Assembly (NCBI GenBank): GCA_016710115.1
Contig: JADJLN010000024.1
Coordinates: 124,001-188,000 of the forward strand
DNA from: Saprospiraceae bacterium
GTDB taxonomy: Bacteria; Bacteroidota; Bacteroidia; Chitinophagales; Saprospiraceae
Length of the DNA stretch: 64,000 nt
Reading direction: 5' to 3'
Below are positions 27,587 to 37,334 of this stretch, piece after piece; position 1 is the first letter of the stretch; each line of letters opens with the position of its first letter. Below the pieces are notes generated by a model, which searched no databases, had not been told where the DNA came from, and saw only the letters and a list, made by a program, of their open reading frames with translations. A program made the position numbers and the translations under genes.

Positions 27587-28057
27587 ATGCGCCTATGGAT
27601 CCTCTTATTCGGTACTGTACTTGTCGCAGCCTGTGGCAAACCCACCCTGATCGATCGGGAAACTGATATCCCTGCAGGTGGCTGGGCCTACGGCGATACC
27701 CTCCGCTGGGACTTTGAGGTGGCCGATACCAATGCTATCTACGACCTGCTACTGACCATCGAACACGGAACGGACTTCCGGTACCAGAACTGTTATGTCC
27801 AGTTTCACACCCTCTTCCCCCAGGGTGAAGTCCTCACCGAGCAAGTCAGCCTGGAACTGCAAACCCGGGTGGGACAATGGCTGGGAGATTGTGGCAGCTC
27901 GGATTGTGAACTGACCATTCCCATTCAGCAGAATGCCTTTTTCAATCAGCCTGGCAAGTACGCTATTCTGATGGAGCAATACATGCGGCAGGACAGCCTC
28001 CCTGGCATTGAGTCATTCAATCTGCGGATCGAGGATACGGGGAAGAGAAGGAGTTAG
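27587..28057 (+). CDS. gldH: Gliding-motility lipoprotein GldH
   Basis: 156 residues from ATG 27587. The lipoprotein signal MRLWILLFGTVLVAAC places the lipidated cysteine at 16. The mature part (DTLRWDFEVADTNAIYDLLLTIEHGTDFRYQNCYVQFHT in pieces) matches the ~150-residue GldH family of Bacteroidota. In Flavobacterium johnsoniae GldH is needed for gliding and its loss stops movement. It stands outside any other gld cluster here, but its presence agrees with the SprB-like adhesin at 1-2103. Whether this organism glides is not shown. Confidence 0.8.
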   Translation: MRLWILLFGTVLVAACGKPTLIDRETDIPAGGWAYGDTLRWDFEVADTNAIYDLLLTIEHGTDFRYQNCYVQFHTLFPQGEVLTEQVSLELQTRVGQWLGDCGSSDCELTIPIQQNAFFNQPGKYAILMEQYMRQDSLPGIESFNLRIEDTGKRRS

Positions 28058-28299
28058 GAGTCGAGAAGGCGGGAGTCGAGGAGAACGTGATGAACCAACT
28101 TTCTTTGTTTTACATCAACATGCATTTCTCATTGTGCAATTTTTAGGCTTATTTGCACAAATGAACATGCATCTTACCAGATGCATCGCCGATCTTTAGA
28201 AACCACATGTCCTTATCGTAGTTCAACCTGGAACCTGGAACGCAGAAACCAGGAATAAACAAATCCCCGGTTTCAAACTTCAATTATTCTCCTCCCCTC

Positions 28300-29265
28300 C
28301 TACCCCGCTTGACCCCTCCACTCCCCTTCCTTCCGGATCATCCAGCACGGCTGGATCTTCTTGTTCCGGAAATCCAATGGAATGGTTTGTCCGGTGATAC
28401 TCCTGATCGAAATACCGTGAGGCAAGCGCTCTTCTTCCATTTTGAATTTACGATGATTGGTACTAAAGATGAGGGTCCCCCCTCTCGCCAATCGCATGAC
28501 AGCTGCTTCGATTAGTCCGACATGGTCGCGCTGAATATCCAGCACCGCCCGCATCATCTTTGAATTGGAAAATGTCGGCGGATCCATGAAAATCAAATCC
28601 CACTGATCCTGGGGTTTAACCCGCAACCATTCCATGACATCCGCCCGCTCGATAACATGTTCGGGTGCTGACAGACCATTCACATCCAGATTGCGCTGGG
28701 CCCATTCCAGATAAGTATTGGAAAGATCCAGCGTGAGGGATGACCGGGCGCCACCAGCAACAGCGTATACCGTAAAGCTTCCTGTGTAGGCAAAGAGGTT
28801 GAGAAACCGTTTGCCCTGAGCCAGATCGCGAACCATAGTCCGTGTCTGCCGGTGATCGAGAAATAACCCGGTATCCAGATAATCCTCCAGGTTGACCAGG
28901 AAGGTCAGTCCTCCCTCTTCAACCTTGATCTCCCTGCCTGTTGCCGCACGTTTTTCATATTGGCTGTCTCCCTTTTGCTGGGCCCGTTCTTTGAATATGA
29001 TCCGCTCATTCGGCACCTCCATGACTTCACTGATCGTCTCCCGAATAACAAATCGCCAGGTCCGGTACTCTCGCTCATCCATGTCAACCTCCCGCTTGTA
29101 CTCTGCCAGGTGAACCCAATCACCATAACGATCAATCACCAGTGGATGAGAGGGCAAATCGGCGTCATAGACCCGATAGCAGGTGATGCCTTGCCGACGG
29201 GCCCACTTGCCGTGATGCTTCACCATCTTCAGCAGACGGCTGGCGAATTGCTCCTGGTCGTTCAT
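28300..29265 (-). CDS. Class I SAM-dependent methyltransferase, RlmK/RlmI-like
   Basis: 321 residues from ATG 29265 (MNDQEQFASRLLKMVKHH); in-frame sequence further upstream is repeat DNA. The catalytic domain shows GLFLDHRQTR, the SAM-binding FLNLFAYTGSFTVYA, DLSNTYLEWAQRNLDVNG and the catalytic-type motif DPPTFSNSK. This matches the C-terminal half of RlmL, the RlmK domain that makes m7G2069 in 23S rRNA, as a stand-alone protein. RlmI-like rRNA cytosine methylation is the alternative. No PUA or THUMP domain is attached. Confidence 0.8.
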   Translation of the reverse strand: MNDQEQFASRLLKMVKHHGKWARRQGITCYRVYDADLPSHPLVIDRYGDWVHLAEYKREVDMDEREYRTWRFVIRETISEVMEVPNERIIFKERAQQKGDSQYEKRAATGREIKVEEGGLTFLVNLEDYLDTGLFLDHRQTRTMVRDLAQGKRFLNLFAYTGSFTVYAVAGGARSSLTLDLSNTYLEWAQRNLDVNGLSAPEHVIERADVMEWLRVKPQDQWDLIFMDPPTFSNSKMMRAVLDIQRDHVGLIEAAVMRLARGGTLIFSTNHRKFKMEEERLPHGISIRSITGQTIPLDFRNKKIQPCWMIRKEGEWRGQAG

Positions 29266-29319
29266 GCAACGAAGATCGGGAAAGAAATGGCATGCCGGTG
29301 GAGGGGAGGAGTCAGGGAG

Positions 29320-29348
29320 GAGGTTATGAGTAGATGAGGTTATGAGTA
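29320..29348. repeat. Direct repeat GAGGTTATGAGTA x2
   Basis: Two identical 13-bp copies at 29320-29332 and 29336-29348, 16 bases apart, between two minus-strand genes. The reverse complement core ACTCATAACCTC recurs at 49070-49081, so this belongs to a dispersed intergenic repeat family. Confidence 0.6.
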
Positions 29349-29391
29349 CTATCACCAATTTTCAGCGAGAGATACCCCTCTCGGTCCGGCA

Positions 29392-30807
29392 TTACACGTT
29401 CTCCTTCTGCAACCCCTCCAGCGTTTCCTGTGGTACATCCTGCAGATCAAGAAGAATAAATCCATCCAGGACATCGGAAAAATTGGGATCCAGGTTGAAG
29501 GCAATAAACCGGGCATTCTGCCGGATATACTGCCGTAATAAAACGGGTATTTTAAAATGTTCTGGCTCCACATCCTCGATCAGACTGTTCAATTGATCGA
29601 GATCTCCCGCAAACGATTCTGTCAGGACTTCAAGAGCCTCTTCATCGACGTGAAATTCAAATTGTTTTCGAGGCTTGAGATATCGGGCAAGCCGATGATC
29701 AAAAAAATGCTTTCGCACAAAGTAAATGATGAGGCTCTTAGAGATTTCTGAATAGTATTTACTGATACTGACTGGTCCGTACAAATATCTGTACTGTGGA
29801 TTCTGCAATAAAAAACTGAGTATCCCTTTCCACAGCAGGAACAAGGGCAACCGTTTTCGCTGATATTCGTCAATAATATACGACCGGCCCAACTCCAGCG
29901 CCTGAGGGAAGATGGAATAAAAGCCTTTCTTGATCTTGAACAGACTGCTGACATAAAAACCCTGCGCACCATAGTCACTGAATATCTTATCTCCTCTCCC
30001 GATGCGATATCCACCGACTATGCGTTGTGCATCCTTGTCCCAAATGATCAACTGTTCGTAATACAAATCATATTCGTCCAGGTCCATTTCTTTTCCTGTT
30101 CCTTCACCGACACTTCGGAACGTTAATTCACGCAGCCGGCCGATCTCTTTAAGCCCTGTGGGAATCTGTTCGGCACGAACCAGCCAGACTTCAAACTCGG
30201 ATTGTCGGACGACACACTGACCGGTTTCCAGAGCAGCCACTTCAGCGGCTATGACAGCCTGATCAAATGGCTCAATGAGGGGTTCCTGTGTTTCTTCATC
30301 AACGGGCTGCTGAAGATAGAAACGCCGTAATTCCAACGCTGAATCCATCAATCGGATCTTGGTCTGTAAAAATCGTCGGATCTGATCCCGTGATTCAAAT
30401 CGTCGCTGATCTTCCGTTGTGACACCTTTTCCCAGACGCAACTGGAGATCCTGTTCATGTCGGGAAACGAGTCCAGGAACAATCGTCCACCCCTTTTCCT
30501 GGATATACCGGATCCATCGCCTGAGAAACACATTGATCAGAATGGTCAATGGCGCCTCTCGTTGGATATCCAGAACCAGGAGAATGCCCTGACCGTCCTT
30601 GCCTTCTTCGACAAGTTCCTGGAAGCGCCAGAAAGCGGGTTTCCATGTAAACGGCTGCAAGCGAAACAAATCGCTTAACGGGATCACCATCAACCCGGTA
30701 CTTTCGGCCAGATCCAGGGCATGTTCCGGTTGCAACGGGCCATCATGGCGAATGATCATGCCAACAGGCTGATTGGCAGGCAGGTGTTTTTTTCCTTGAA
30801 TCTCCAC
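29392..30807 (-). CDS. GNAT-type N-acyltransferase (OlsB/GlsB-like) with reduced N-terminal domain
   Basis: 471 residues from GTG 30807; ATG 30759 (MIIRHDGP) is an alternative. The C-terminal half has the OlsB/hemolysin-like acyltransferase fold: RLRELTFRSVGEGTGKEMDLDEYD, then VGGYRIGRGDKIF, ELGRSYI and LFLLWKGILSFLLQNP. Relatives acylate the amine of ornithine or glycine to make aminolipids. In many Bacteroidota this unit is fused to an N-terminal PlsC-like domain; here the N-terminal ~190 residues keep only a remnant (RLGKGV ... DQIRRFL) and the HxxxxD motif is not seen. Product lipid unknown. It lies 17 bases after lptC. Confidence 0.7.
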   Translation of the reverse strand: MEIQGKKHLPANQPVGMIIRHDGPLQPEHALDLAESTGLMVIPLSDLFRLQPFTWKPAFWRFQELVEEGKDGQGILLVLDIQREAPLTILINVFLRRWIRYIQEKGWTIVPGLVSRHEQDLQLRLGKGVTTEDQRRFESRDQIRRFLQTKIRLMDSALELRRFYLQQPVDEETQEPLIEPFDQAVIAAEVAALETGQCVVRQSEFEVWLVRAEQIPTGLKEIGRLRELTFRSVGEGTGKEMDLDEYDLYYEQLIIWDKDAQRIVGGYRIGRGDKIFSDYGAQGFYVSSLFKIKKGFYSIFPQALELGRSYIIDEYQRKRLPLFLLWKGILSFLLQNPQYRYLYGPVSISKYYSEISKSLIIYFVRKHFFDHRLARYLKPRKQFEFHVDEEALEVLTESFAGDLDQLNSLIEDVEPEHFKIPVLLRQYIRQNARFIAFNLDPNFSDVLDGFILLDLQDVPQETLEGLQKENV

Positions 30808-30824
30808 GGCGGAAAGGTAGTCAG

Positions 30825-31385
30825 TTATTCCGGCAGACCTTCGATACTGACCCGCCCTTCCGGTGCAAAAATTCGCCGCCAGCTGAAATCCTGATTGGCC
30901 TCGAATCCCATTCCCCAGACTTTTTCTTCGGGTGTCGTCACCAACACAAACTTCTGCGTATAAACGATCTGTCGCTCCTCATCCCAAATCAGCTCCTCCG
31001 TTTCCAGTTGTTCTCCGTCTACGTTCCGAAACACGACATTCCCGATCACCTTGATTTCCTTCTTGCGTCCTTCCCGGATCCCGAAATCAGCTGTCAGTGT
31101 ACTGGTTTGCTGTCCCGTGTTGTCGTAGAATGTCACCTTCATCCCATCAGGAAATTCCTCCCGGGGATTTTCACGCTCTGTGTATTTCACCAGCTTATCA
31201 GTGTCAATCCTCGCCTTCAGCTGCATACTGTCACTATACAGAGTAACCACATCGCGTATCACTTCTACATCCGCCGTGGTCAGCATAGGGTCATGTGTCC
31301 ACGTATTCTCCTTTTCCTGACATGCAGAAACGCTGATCAACAACCCAAGAACCAGAAAATAAACCCAGGAAATACCGTTTTGCAT
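30825..31385 (-). CDS. lptC: LPS export ABC transporter periplasmic protein LptC
   Basis: 186 residues. N-terminal lipoprotein signal with VSAC and the lipid cysteine at 22, where E. coli LptC has a membrane helix instead; the lipoprotein form is common in Bacteroidota. The body is a beta-jellyroll with LYSDSMQLKARIDTDKLVKY, MKVTFYDNTG, TADFGI and VFRNVDGEQLETEEL, typical of LptC. It bridges LptB2FG to LptA in LPS transport. It follows icmF by eight bases. Confidence 0.82.
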   Translation of the reverse strand: MQNGISWVYFLVLGLLISVSACQEKENTWTHDPMLTTADVEVIRDVVTLYSDSMQLKARIDTDKLVKYTERENPREEFPDGMKVTFYDNTGQQTSTLTADFGIREGRKKEIKVIGNVVFRNVDGEQLETEELIWDEERQIVYTQKFVLVTTPEEKVWGMGFEANQDFSWRRIFAPEGRVSIEGLPE

Positions 31386-31393
31386 AATCCAGT

Positions 31394-34300
31394 TTACATG
31401 TTCCGTCGGTATTGACCTCCCACCTCATATAGCGCATGAGTGATCTGCCCCAGAGAACAGGTTTTGGTCGCTTCAATAAGCGCATCGAAAACATTCTCAT
31501 TGTGTAAGGCGCGCTTTTGTAACTCCTGCAATGCGGCAGGACCGTGTTTCGCATGCGCTTTTTGCAAGTTCTTCAGATTGGTGATCTGACATTCTTTCTC
31601 CGCCTCAGTCGACCGGATCACTTCCGGGGAATAATCGTGGGTGAACCTTCCCTCGACAGGAAGGTATTCACACCGATGATCGGGAATTCCCGGTATGTTT
31701 GAGTGTCTCATAATACAGGCTCTCTTCTCCCGGATCTTGCTGCGCTGGTACATCGTTTCCATGGCACCCAACACGCCACCTCGTTCGGTAATCCGGTCGA
31801 ATTCCGAAAGAACGGCTTCTTCTACCAGATCTGTCAGCTCTTCGATGATAAAGGAACCTTGCAAGGGATTCTCATTTTTCGCCATGCCCAGCTCATGATT
31901 GATGATCATCTGGATGGCCACGGCCCGTCGAACACTTTCCTCTGTAGGAGTGGTAATCGCTTCATCATAGGCATTGGTGTGAAGCGAATTGCAGTTGTCA
32001 TAGATCGCATACAATGCCTGTAGTGTCGTGCGAATATCATTGAATGAGATCTCCTGGGCGTGAAGACTTCGACCGGATGTCTGAATGTGGTATTTCAACA
32101 TCTGGGATCGCTCATTTGCGCCGTATTTCTCCTTCATGGCTTTGGCCCAGATCCGGCGCGATACTCGTCCGATTACTGCATATTCTGCATCCACTCCATT
32201 GGAAAAGAAGAAGGACAGGTTCGGCGCAAAGTCATTGATGTCCATCCCCCGAGACAGGTAGTACTCCACAAACGTGAATCCGTTGGCCAGGGTAAACGCC
32301 AACTGACTGATCGGATTGGCCCCGGCTTCGGCGATATGGTATCCCGAGATCGAAACGGAATAAAAATTCCGAACGTTTCTTTCGATAAAATAGGCTTGCA
32401 CATCGCCCATCAATTTGAGGGAAAACTCCGTAGAGAAGATACAGGTATTCTGTGCCTGATCCTCTTTCAGGATGTCAGCCTGGACAGTGCCCCGCACCGA
32501 TGCCAGGGCCTTTGCTTTCTGAAGTTCGTAGATCTCCGGCTCCAGCACCTGATCTCCGGTAAGACCCAGCAACAACAGGCCCAGCCCATCATTCCCATCC
32601 GGTAATGGCCCTTCGTATTTCGGTCTGGCCAAACCCTGGTCATCATACAGTTGCTTGAGTTTTGCCTCAACCTTTCCCTGCAGCCCCTGTTCCCGGATAT
32701 ACCGCTCACATTGTTGATCGATGGCCGCATTCATAAAAAAAGCACAAATGGTGGCTGCCGGCCCGTTGATCGTCATCGACACCGAGGTCATGGGGTCACA
32801 GAGGTCAAACCCGGAATACAGCTTCTTGGCATCATCCAATGAGCATACACTCACACCTGAATTACCGATTTTGCCATAGATATCCGGACGGTGGTCAGGA
32901 TCCTCACCGTACAATGTGACCGAGTCAAATGCTGTTGATAACCGGTTGGCAGGCATATCCTGCGAGAGATAATGGAACCGTCGATTGGTCCGCTCCGGGC
33001 CACCTTCTCCGGCAAACATGCGGGTCGGATCTTCACCCTTTCGCTTGAACGGGAATACGCCGGCTGTATAGGGAAACTCCCCAGGTACATTTTCCCTCAA
33101 GGACCACCGCAGGATCTCTCCCCAATCCTGAAACTTCGGCAGGATGACCCGGGGGATCCGGGTATGCGACAATGTCTCGGTATAGGTCGGCACCCTGATC
33201 TCTTTGCCCCGCACGGAATAGACAAATTCATCGCCCTCGTAATTCTGCTTTTTTGCATCCCAGTCCTGAAGGATCTGCCAGCAATAACGATCCAGTTCCT
33301 GCTCTTTGATCCGGGCTTGTTCACGAAGTGGATCAATCAGTGCGGCATCTGTCAAACCCTGTTTTTCCAACAGCTGGAGTGTACTTTTAATACCCTGCAG
33401 CTGGCTGGCAATGGCTACCTGGGCTTCGACCCATTGGTCGTACCGGCGGTTGGTTTCCGAGATTTCCGACAGATACCGGGTCCGGTTCGGTGGGATGATG
33501 TAGATCTTTTCGCTCATCTCCTCCCCGGGATGAAAATCAGACTGGAGTGCAGCTCCCGTTCGCTCGACGAGGAGGTCCATGATCCGTCGATACAACTGAT
33601 TGGTGCCCGGGTCATTGAATTGGGAGGCGATGGTTCCGATCACCGGCATGGTATCCACATCCTTTTCCCAGAGCTGGTGATTGCGCTGGTACTGCTTGCG
33701 CACATCCCGCAATGCATCCAGGGCGCCTCGTTTGTCAAACTTGTTGATCGCGATGGCGTCCGCAAAATCGAGCATATCGATCTTTTCCAGTTGAGTGGCC
33801 GCACCGTATTCCGGAGTCATCACGTAGAGTGACATGTCGGAGTGATCGACGATCTCCGTATCTGATTGACCGATGCCGGACGTTTCCAGGATGATCATGT
33901 CATAACCGGCTGCCTTGAGAATAGTAAGGGCCGATTGAACATGGGCACTCAGCGCCAGATTGCTCTGTCTGGTGGCCAGCGAACGCATAAACGCGCGATC
34001 GCTCTTGACCGCATTCATGCGAATCCGATCGCCGAGCAGTGCACCACCAGTCTTCCGTTTGGAAGGATCAACAGAAAGAATAGCGATGGACTTGTCTTTG
34101 AAATCAATGAGAAATCGACGGACCAGCTCATCAACCAGACTGGATTTTCCAGCGCCTCCGGTACCGGTAATCCCCAGAATCGGAGCCGTCTTTTCAGGAA
34201 GGTCCTGTTCGAGTTTGCTCAACCAGTCTTTGTTTTCCTCGGGATAGTTTTCGACAGCAGAGATGAGTCGGGCGACAACCCCCGGATTTGATTTATCCAG

Positions 34301-34771
34301 TTTCTTCAATTCACCATTCAGGTGGTCGCCTATCGGGTAGTCGCATTGTTCCAGAACGTCGTTGATCATGCCCTGAAGGCCGAGATGTCGTCCATCATCG
34401 GGCGAATAGATCCGTGTAATCCCGTATTGGTGAAGGTCTTCGATTTCAGAAGGGAGAATGGTACCTCCGCCACCGCCAAAGATCTTGACATGACCGGCCC
34501 CGCGCTCCTTGAGCAGGTCGTACATGTATTTGAAGAACTCATTGTGTCCTCCCTGATAGGATGTAAGGGCAATCCCCTGGGCATCCTCCTGGATCGCCGC
34601 ATCAACGATCTCCTGCACAGACCGGTTGTGTCCCAGGTGGATGATCTCTGCTCCCGAGCTCTGCATGATTCGCCGCATGATATTGATGGCGGCATCATGA
34701 CCGTCAAAAAGGGAGGCAGCAGTAACCAGTCTGACCTTGTTCTTGGCAATATAAGCGGATACCTTTTCCAT
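31394..34771 (-). CDS. icmF: Fused isobutyryl-CoA mutase IcmF (methylmalonyl-CoA mutase family)
   Basis: 1125 residues from ATG 34771; a TTG 15 bases earlier is less likely. IcmF fuses the B12-binding domain (~1-140, DGHDAAINI), a MeaB-type G-protein chaperone (~195-420, Walker A GTGGAGKSS, NKFD) and the mutase TIM barrel (~560-1090). It interconverts isobutyryl- and butyryl-CoA (or similar acyl-CoAs) with adenosylcobalamin; the G domain protects the cofactor. The domain order B12-G-mutase separates it from methylmalonyl-CoA mutase. Exact substrate preference (isobutyryl versus pivalyl or isovaleryl) cannot be read here. Confidence 0.92.
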   Translation of the reverse strand: MEKVSAYIAKNKVRLVTAASLFDGHDAAINIMRRIMQSSGAEIIHLGHNRSVQEIVDAAIQEDAQGIALTSYQGGHNEFFKYMYDLLKERGAGHVKIFGGGGGTILPSEIEDLHQYGITRIYSPDDGRHLGLQGMINDVLEQCDYPIGDHLNGELKKLDKSNPGVVARLISAVENYPEENKDWLSKLEQDLPEKTAPILGITGTGGAGKSSLVDELVRRFLIDFKDKSIAILSVDPSKRKTGGALLGDRIRMNAVKSDRAFMRSLATRQSNLALSAHVQSALTILKAAGYDMIILETSGIGQSDTEIVDHSDMSLYVMTPEYGAATQLEKIDMLDFADAIAINKFDKRGALDALRDVRKQYQRNHQLWEKDVDTMPVIGTIASQFNDPGTNQLYRRIMDLLVERTGAALQSDFHPGEEMSEKIYIIPPNRTRYLSEISETNRRYDQWVEAQVAIASQLQGIKSTLQLLEKQGLTDAALIDPLREQARIKEQELDRYCWQILQDWDAKKQNYEGDEFVYSVRGKEIRVPTYTETLSHTRIPRVILPKFQDWGEILRWSLRENVPGEFPYTAGVFPFKRKGEDPTRMFAGEGGPERTNRRFHYLSQDMPANRLSTAFDSVTLYGEDPDHRPDIYGKIGNSGVSVCSLDDAKKLYSGFDLCDPMTSVSMTINGPAATICAFFMNAAIDQQCERYIREQGLQGKVEAKLKQLYDDQGLARPKYEGPLPDGNDGLGLLLLGLTGDQVLEPEIYELQKAKALASVRGTVQADILKEDQAQNTCIFSTEFSLKLMGDVQAYFIERNVRNFYSVSISGYHIAEAGANPISQLAFTLANGFTFVEYYLSRGMDINDFAPNLSFFFSNGVDAEYAVIGRVSRRIWAKAMKEKYGANERSQMLKYHIQTSGRSLHAQEISFNDIRTTLQALYAIYDNCNSLHTNAYDEAITTPTEESVRRAVAIQMIINHELGMAKNENPLQGSFIIEELTDLVEEAVLSEFDRITERGGVLGAMETMYQRSKIREKRACIMRHSNIPGIPDHRCEYLPVEGRFTHDYSPEVIRSTEAEKECQITNLKNLQKAHAKHGPAALQELQKRALHNENVFDALIEATKTCSLGQITHALYEVGGQYRRNM

Positions 34772-34810
34772 GGCTGTACATTTCAATGACGAAGGGTAAA
34801 GATACGGAAC

Positions 34811-35470
34811 TTACAGACCCTCCCACCAGGTCTGAAACTCGCTGAGGATCATGGCAGTAGCCCCCCAGACAACCTGTCCTCCAAGATGATAGTATGGCAC
34901 ATCCTGTAAGGTCAGTCCGGAATGGATCGGGATATCTGTCCTCCGCTGGTAATCCGGGTCAAAGATCTGTCGGAGCGGGATCTCCAGGATATCATCTACT
35001 TCTTCGGTTTGCAGGATGAAGCTCGGTTCTGTCGTGGTCATCCCCAGAAAAGGGTGAACCAGAAAGTTGCTGACAGGGATATACAATGGGGTCAACGACC
35101 GGAGGACCTGGACTGTAGCCCGGTTCACCCCGATTTCCTCTTCGGCTTCACGAACGGCACTGGCTGCCAGATCAAGATCGCCCTCTTCTTTTTTCCCACC
35201 CGGAAAACTGATCTGCCCCTTGTGTTTGTCGGCTTCTACTCGACTTGCACGGCGGATAAATACAGTATGCACTTCTTCGTCTCGGGGATACAGTAACAGA
35301 AGCACACCGGCATCACGGGCATGAAGGGGCGGTGGAGAGGGTCGCGGATATCGCCCGAGATGAGCCATGCGAAACTGTGCTTCCTGTCCAGGAAGCGGAA
35401 GCTGTGCCAGTTGAGGTAGTCGGGAAATCAGATGAGACCAATGCACAACAAGGTGTTTGCGTATGAACAT
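34811..35470 (-). CDS. NUDIX CoA pyrophosphatase (NudL-like)
   Basis: 219 residues. The NUDIX box reads SFPGGKKEEGDLDL... ending AVREAEEEIG, with the CoA-type signature VEADKHKGQISFPGG just before it. Family members cleave CoA or acyl-CoA to 3',5'-ADP and phosphopantetheine. Its place next to icmF on the same strand, with 39 bases between, fits a CoA-related role, though this may be chance. Confidence 0.82.
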   Translation of the reverse strand: MFIRKHLVVHWSHLISRLPQLAQLPLPGQEAQFRMAHLGRYPRPSPPPLHARDAGVLLLLYPRDEEVHTVFIRRASRVEADKHKGQISFPGGKKEEGDLDLAASAVREAEEEIGVNRATVQVLRSLTPLYIPVSNFLVHPFLGMTTTEPSFILQTEEVDDILEIPLRQIFDPDYQRRTDIPIHSGLTLQDVPYYHLGGQVVWGATAMILSEFQTWWEGL

Positions 35471-35511
35471 CCGGAAAGGGGGTGGATGTTCAAGACGCTG
35501 AAAAAAAGAGA

Positions 35512-36279
35512 TTAGATGTCCGGATTCGACAGTTTCAGATAATTCTCCAGAGCCATGGTCATGGACGGAACATCGGGTTCAGGTGCCTTAATATTGATGA
35601 ACAGGCCCGCCTCTTCCGTCGCTTTCATGGTACTGTCACCGAATACGGCAAAACGTGTTTCATTCTGTTGAAAGTCAGGAAAGTTGTCAAACAGCGATTT
35701 GATGCCGAGGGGACTGAAAAAGACCAGGACATCATAAAAGATGTCACGCAGATCGGAAAGATCGGAACTGACGGTCTGATACATCATCGCCTCCTGGTAG
35801 TTGAAGTTATTGTCCTTGAGAAAGGAGGTCACATCCTGTGCACCGAGATTCGAACAGGGAAGGCTGAATTTTTCCTTTTCCCGGTGTTTCATCAATGCGG
35901 GCTTCAGATCAAGAATCGTTCGATTCCCGGCAAACACCTTGCGCTTTCGATAAACGATGAACTTTTGCAGATAATTGGCGATCGACTCTGTCAGGCAAAA
36001 GTACTTCAGGTCTTCAGGGATTTTGTACCGAAGTTCTTCGGACATGCGGAAGAAGTGGTCGATCGAATACAGACTGGTAAAAATAATGGCTGAATACTCC
36101 TCCGGATAGATCTTGAACTTGCGGAATTCTTTGGCGGAGAGGCCTTCGACATGAATGAATGGCCGCCAGTCGATCGTCAGTCCATATTTCTCTTCCAGTT
36201 GATAGTAAGGTGACCGTTCCGGTTTAGGTTGCGAAACCAGAATGGTTTTCACCCGTTTGTACGTCTCCTGAACTGCCAT
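35512..36279 (-). CDS. hemD: Uroporphyrinogen-III synthase
   Basis: 255 residues. Two-lobed HemD fold, weakly conserved as usual for this family: KTILVSQPKPERSPYYQLEEKYG, AIIFTSLYSIDHFF, and LVFFSPLGIKSLFDNFP with VFGDSTMKATEEAG. It closes hydroxymethylbilane to uroporphyrinogen III in tetrapyrrole synthesis. The neighbouring DUF4271 gene downstream of its own promoter is a typical Bacteroidota pairing that supports the call. Confidence 0.85.
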   Translation of the reverse strand: MAVQETYKRVKTILVSQPKPERSPYYQLEEKYGLTIDWRPFIHVEGLSAKEFRKFKIYPEEYSAIIFTSLYSIDHFFRMSEELRYKIPEDLKYFCLTESIANYLQKFIVYRKRKVFAGNRTILDLKPALMKHREKEKFSLPCSNLGAQDVTSFLKDNNFNYQEAMMYQTVSSDLSDLRDIFYDVLVFFSPLGIKSLFDNFPDFQQNETRFAVFGDSTMKATEEAGLFINIKAPEPDVPSMTMALENYLKLSNPDI

Positions 36280-36306
36280 ACTTTCCTACCGTTAGCCTAT
36301 TGTATG

Positions 36307-37200
36307 TCATTGGACCACCCCGTCATTCAACCATTTCCACAGTATCAGAAGGGGTACCAATTCGACCGCGCAAAGGTAGAGAAAAAAGTGTATTGGATGT
36401 TTCATCAGGTTGGGAAGGCCAATCCAGAGCCCTCTTGCAATGCGCAATAAATAGCTGATTATCAGAACAGTGAAAACAGTATACAGAAAGAAGTCACGAG
36501 GTCTTCCCGAGGTATAACTGATCGCAATATTCAACGGGAAGAGAGCCAATCCGAGTATGTTGTTGTACAAATTGATGGTGAAGCTGTATTGCCGGATTGC
36601 CTTCTTGAGGGGAAAAATCTCGCTTACCATCCATAACACCAGATGTTTAACCCCGTAAAAACCGGCTACTGCCAGCGTAAAATACAAGATGAACATGGGC
36701 CTTTCACCCGGAAAACCCGATCCTGTATACCAATTGACCATCAGGTACAGGAGGATACCTGCGTTGAAAAAGAAAAACAAATACCACAGGAAATACGGCG
36801 AAGCTTGCGCTCGCTCACGATTTCGGAGCAGTGAAAAGATCAGCTGGTCATTCAGCATGCCCCGAATCATCAGGCCGACAAGCGACCTTCCCATACTGAT
36901 CAGAAAGGTCAACATGACAAACAGGCCCATATAGATCCAGAACAGGATGCCCGGAGCCTTGACATAGCGACGATCCTCCAGACGGGTGGTCTGATCGGGC
37001 ACCACAGCAGTTGGCAGGTATTCTCTGATGACGGCTGCCTCTTCTCCGCGGATGAGTTCAAATGGATTCCGTGAATGGAAGGCAATTCGTTGTCTGTCTT
37101 CAACCGACAGTCGATGCCGCAACTCGAACGGATTCGGCTGGGCAGTGACAATAGTCAAAGCCAGGTATACCAGGAGAAACGTCAATCCGGTCAGACGCAT
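36307..37200 (-). CDS. DUF4271 membrane protein
   Basis: 297 residues. Signal-like N terminus (LTFLLVYLALTIVTAQ), an extracytoplasmic stretch (~20-95), then about six membrane segments. DUF4271 proteins are found in Bacteroidota, commonly just upstream of hemD, as here with a 27-base gap. No function is known to me. Its start sits directly behind a -7 promoter element, so the mRNA may be leaderless. Confidence 0.8.
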   Translation of the reverse strand: MRLTGLTFLLVYLALTIVTAQPNPFELRHRLSVEDRQRIAFHSRNPFELIRGEEAAVIREYLPTAVVPDQTTRLEDRRYVKAPGILFWIYMGLFVMLTFLISMGRSLVGLMIRGMLNDQLIFSLLRNRERAQASPYFLWYLFFFFNAGILLYLMVNWYTGSGFPGERPMFILYFTLAVAGFYGVKHLVLWMVSEIFPLKKAIRQYSFTINLYNNILGLALFPLNIAISYTSGRPRDFFLYTVFTVLIISYLLRIARGLWIGLPNLMKHPIHFFLYLCAVELVPLLILWKWLNDGVVQ

Positions 37201-37204
37201 CGCA

Positions 37205-37212
37205 CAAAGGTA
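37205..37212 (-). promoter_or_regulatory. -7 element of the DUF4271-hemD unit
   Basis: TACCTTTG on the minus strand matches TAnnTTTG; its end lies four bases before the ATG at 37200, suggesting a very short or absent leader. No TTTG was found at the -33 distance. Confidence 0.45.
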
Positions 37213-37321
37213 GGCAGGTCCAATGGCACCTCAGTCATGAACTGGTGGAAATCCAATCTCCCGGGATCGGCTACTTTGTCCGGTTTAACGCTTCATTGAG
37301 ATCCCCGACAGCGGAAAACTG

Positions 37322-37329
37322 TATTTTTG
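37322..37329 (+). promoter_or_regulatory. -7 element of the two-component operon
   Basis: TATTTTTG matches TAnnTTTG and ends five bases before the histidine-kinase ATG at 37335, so the transcript may be leaderless. No clear -33 element. Confidence 0.45.
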
Positions 37330-37334
37330 AAGCT

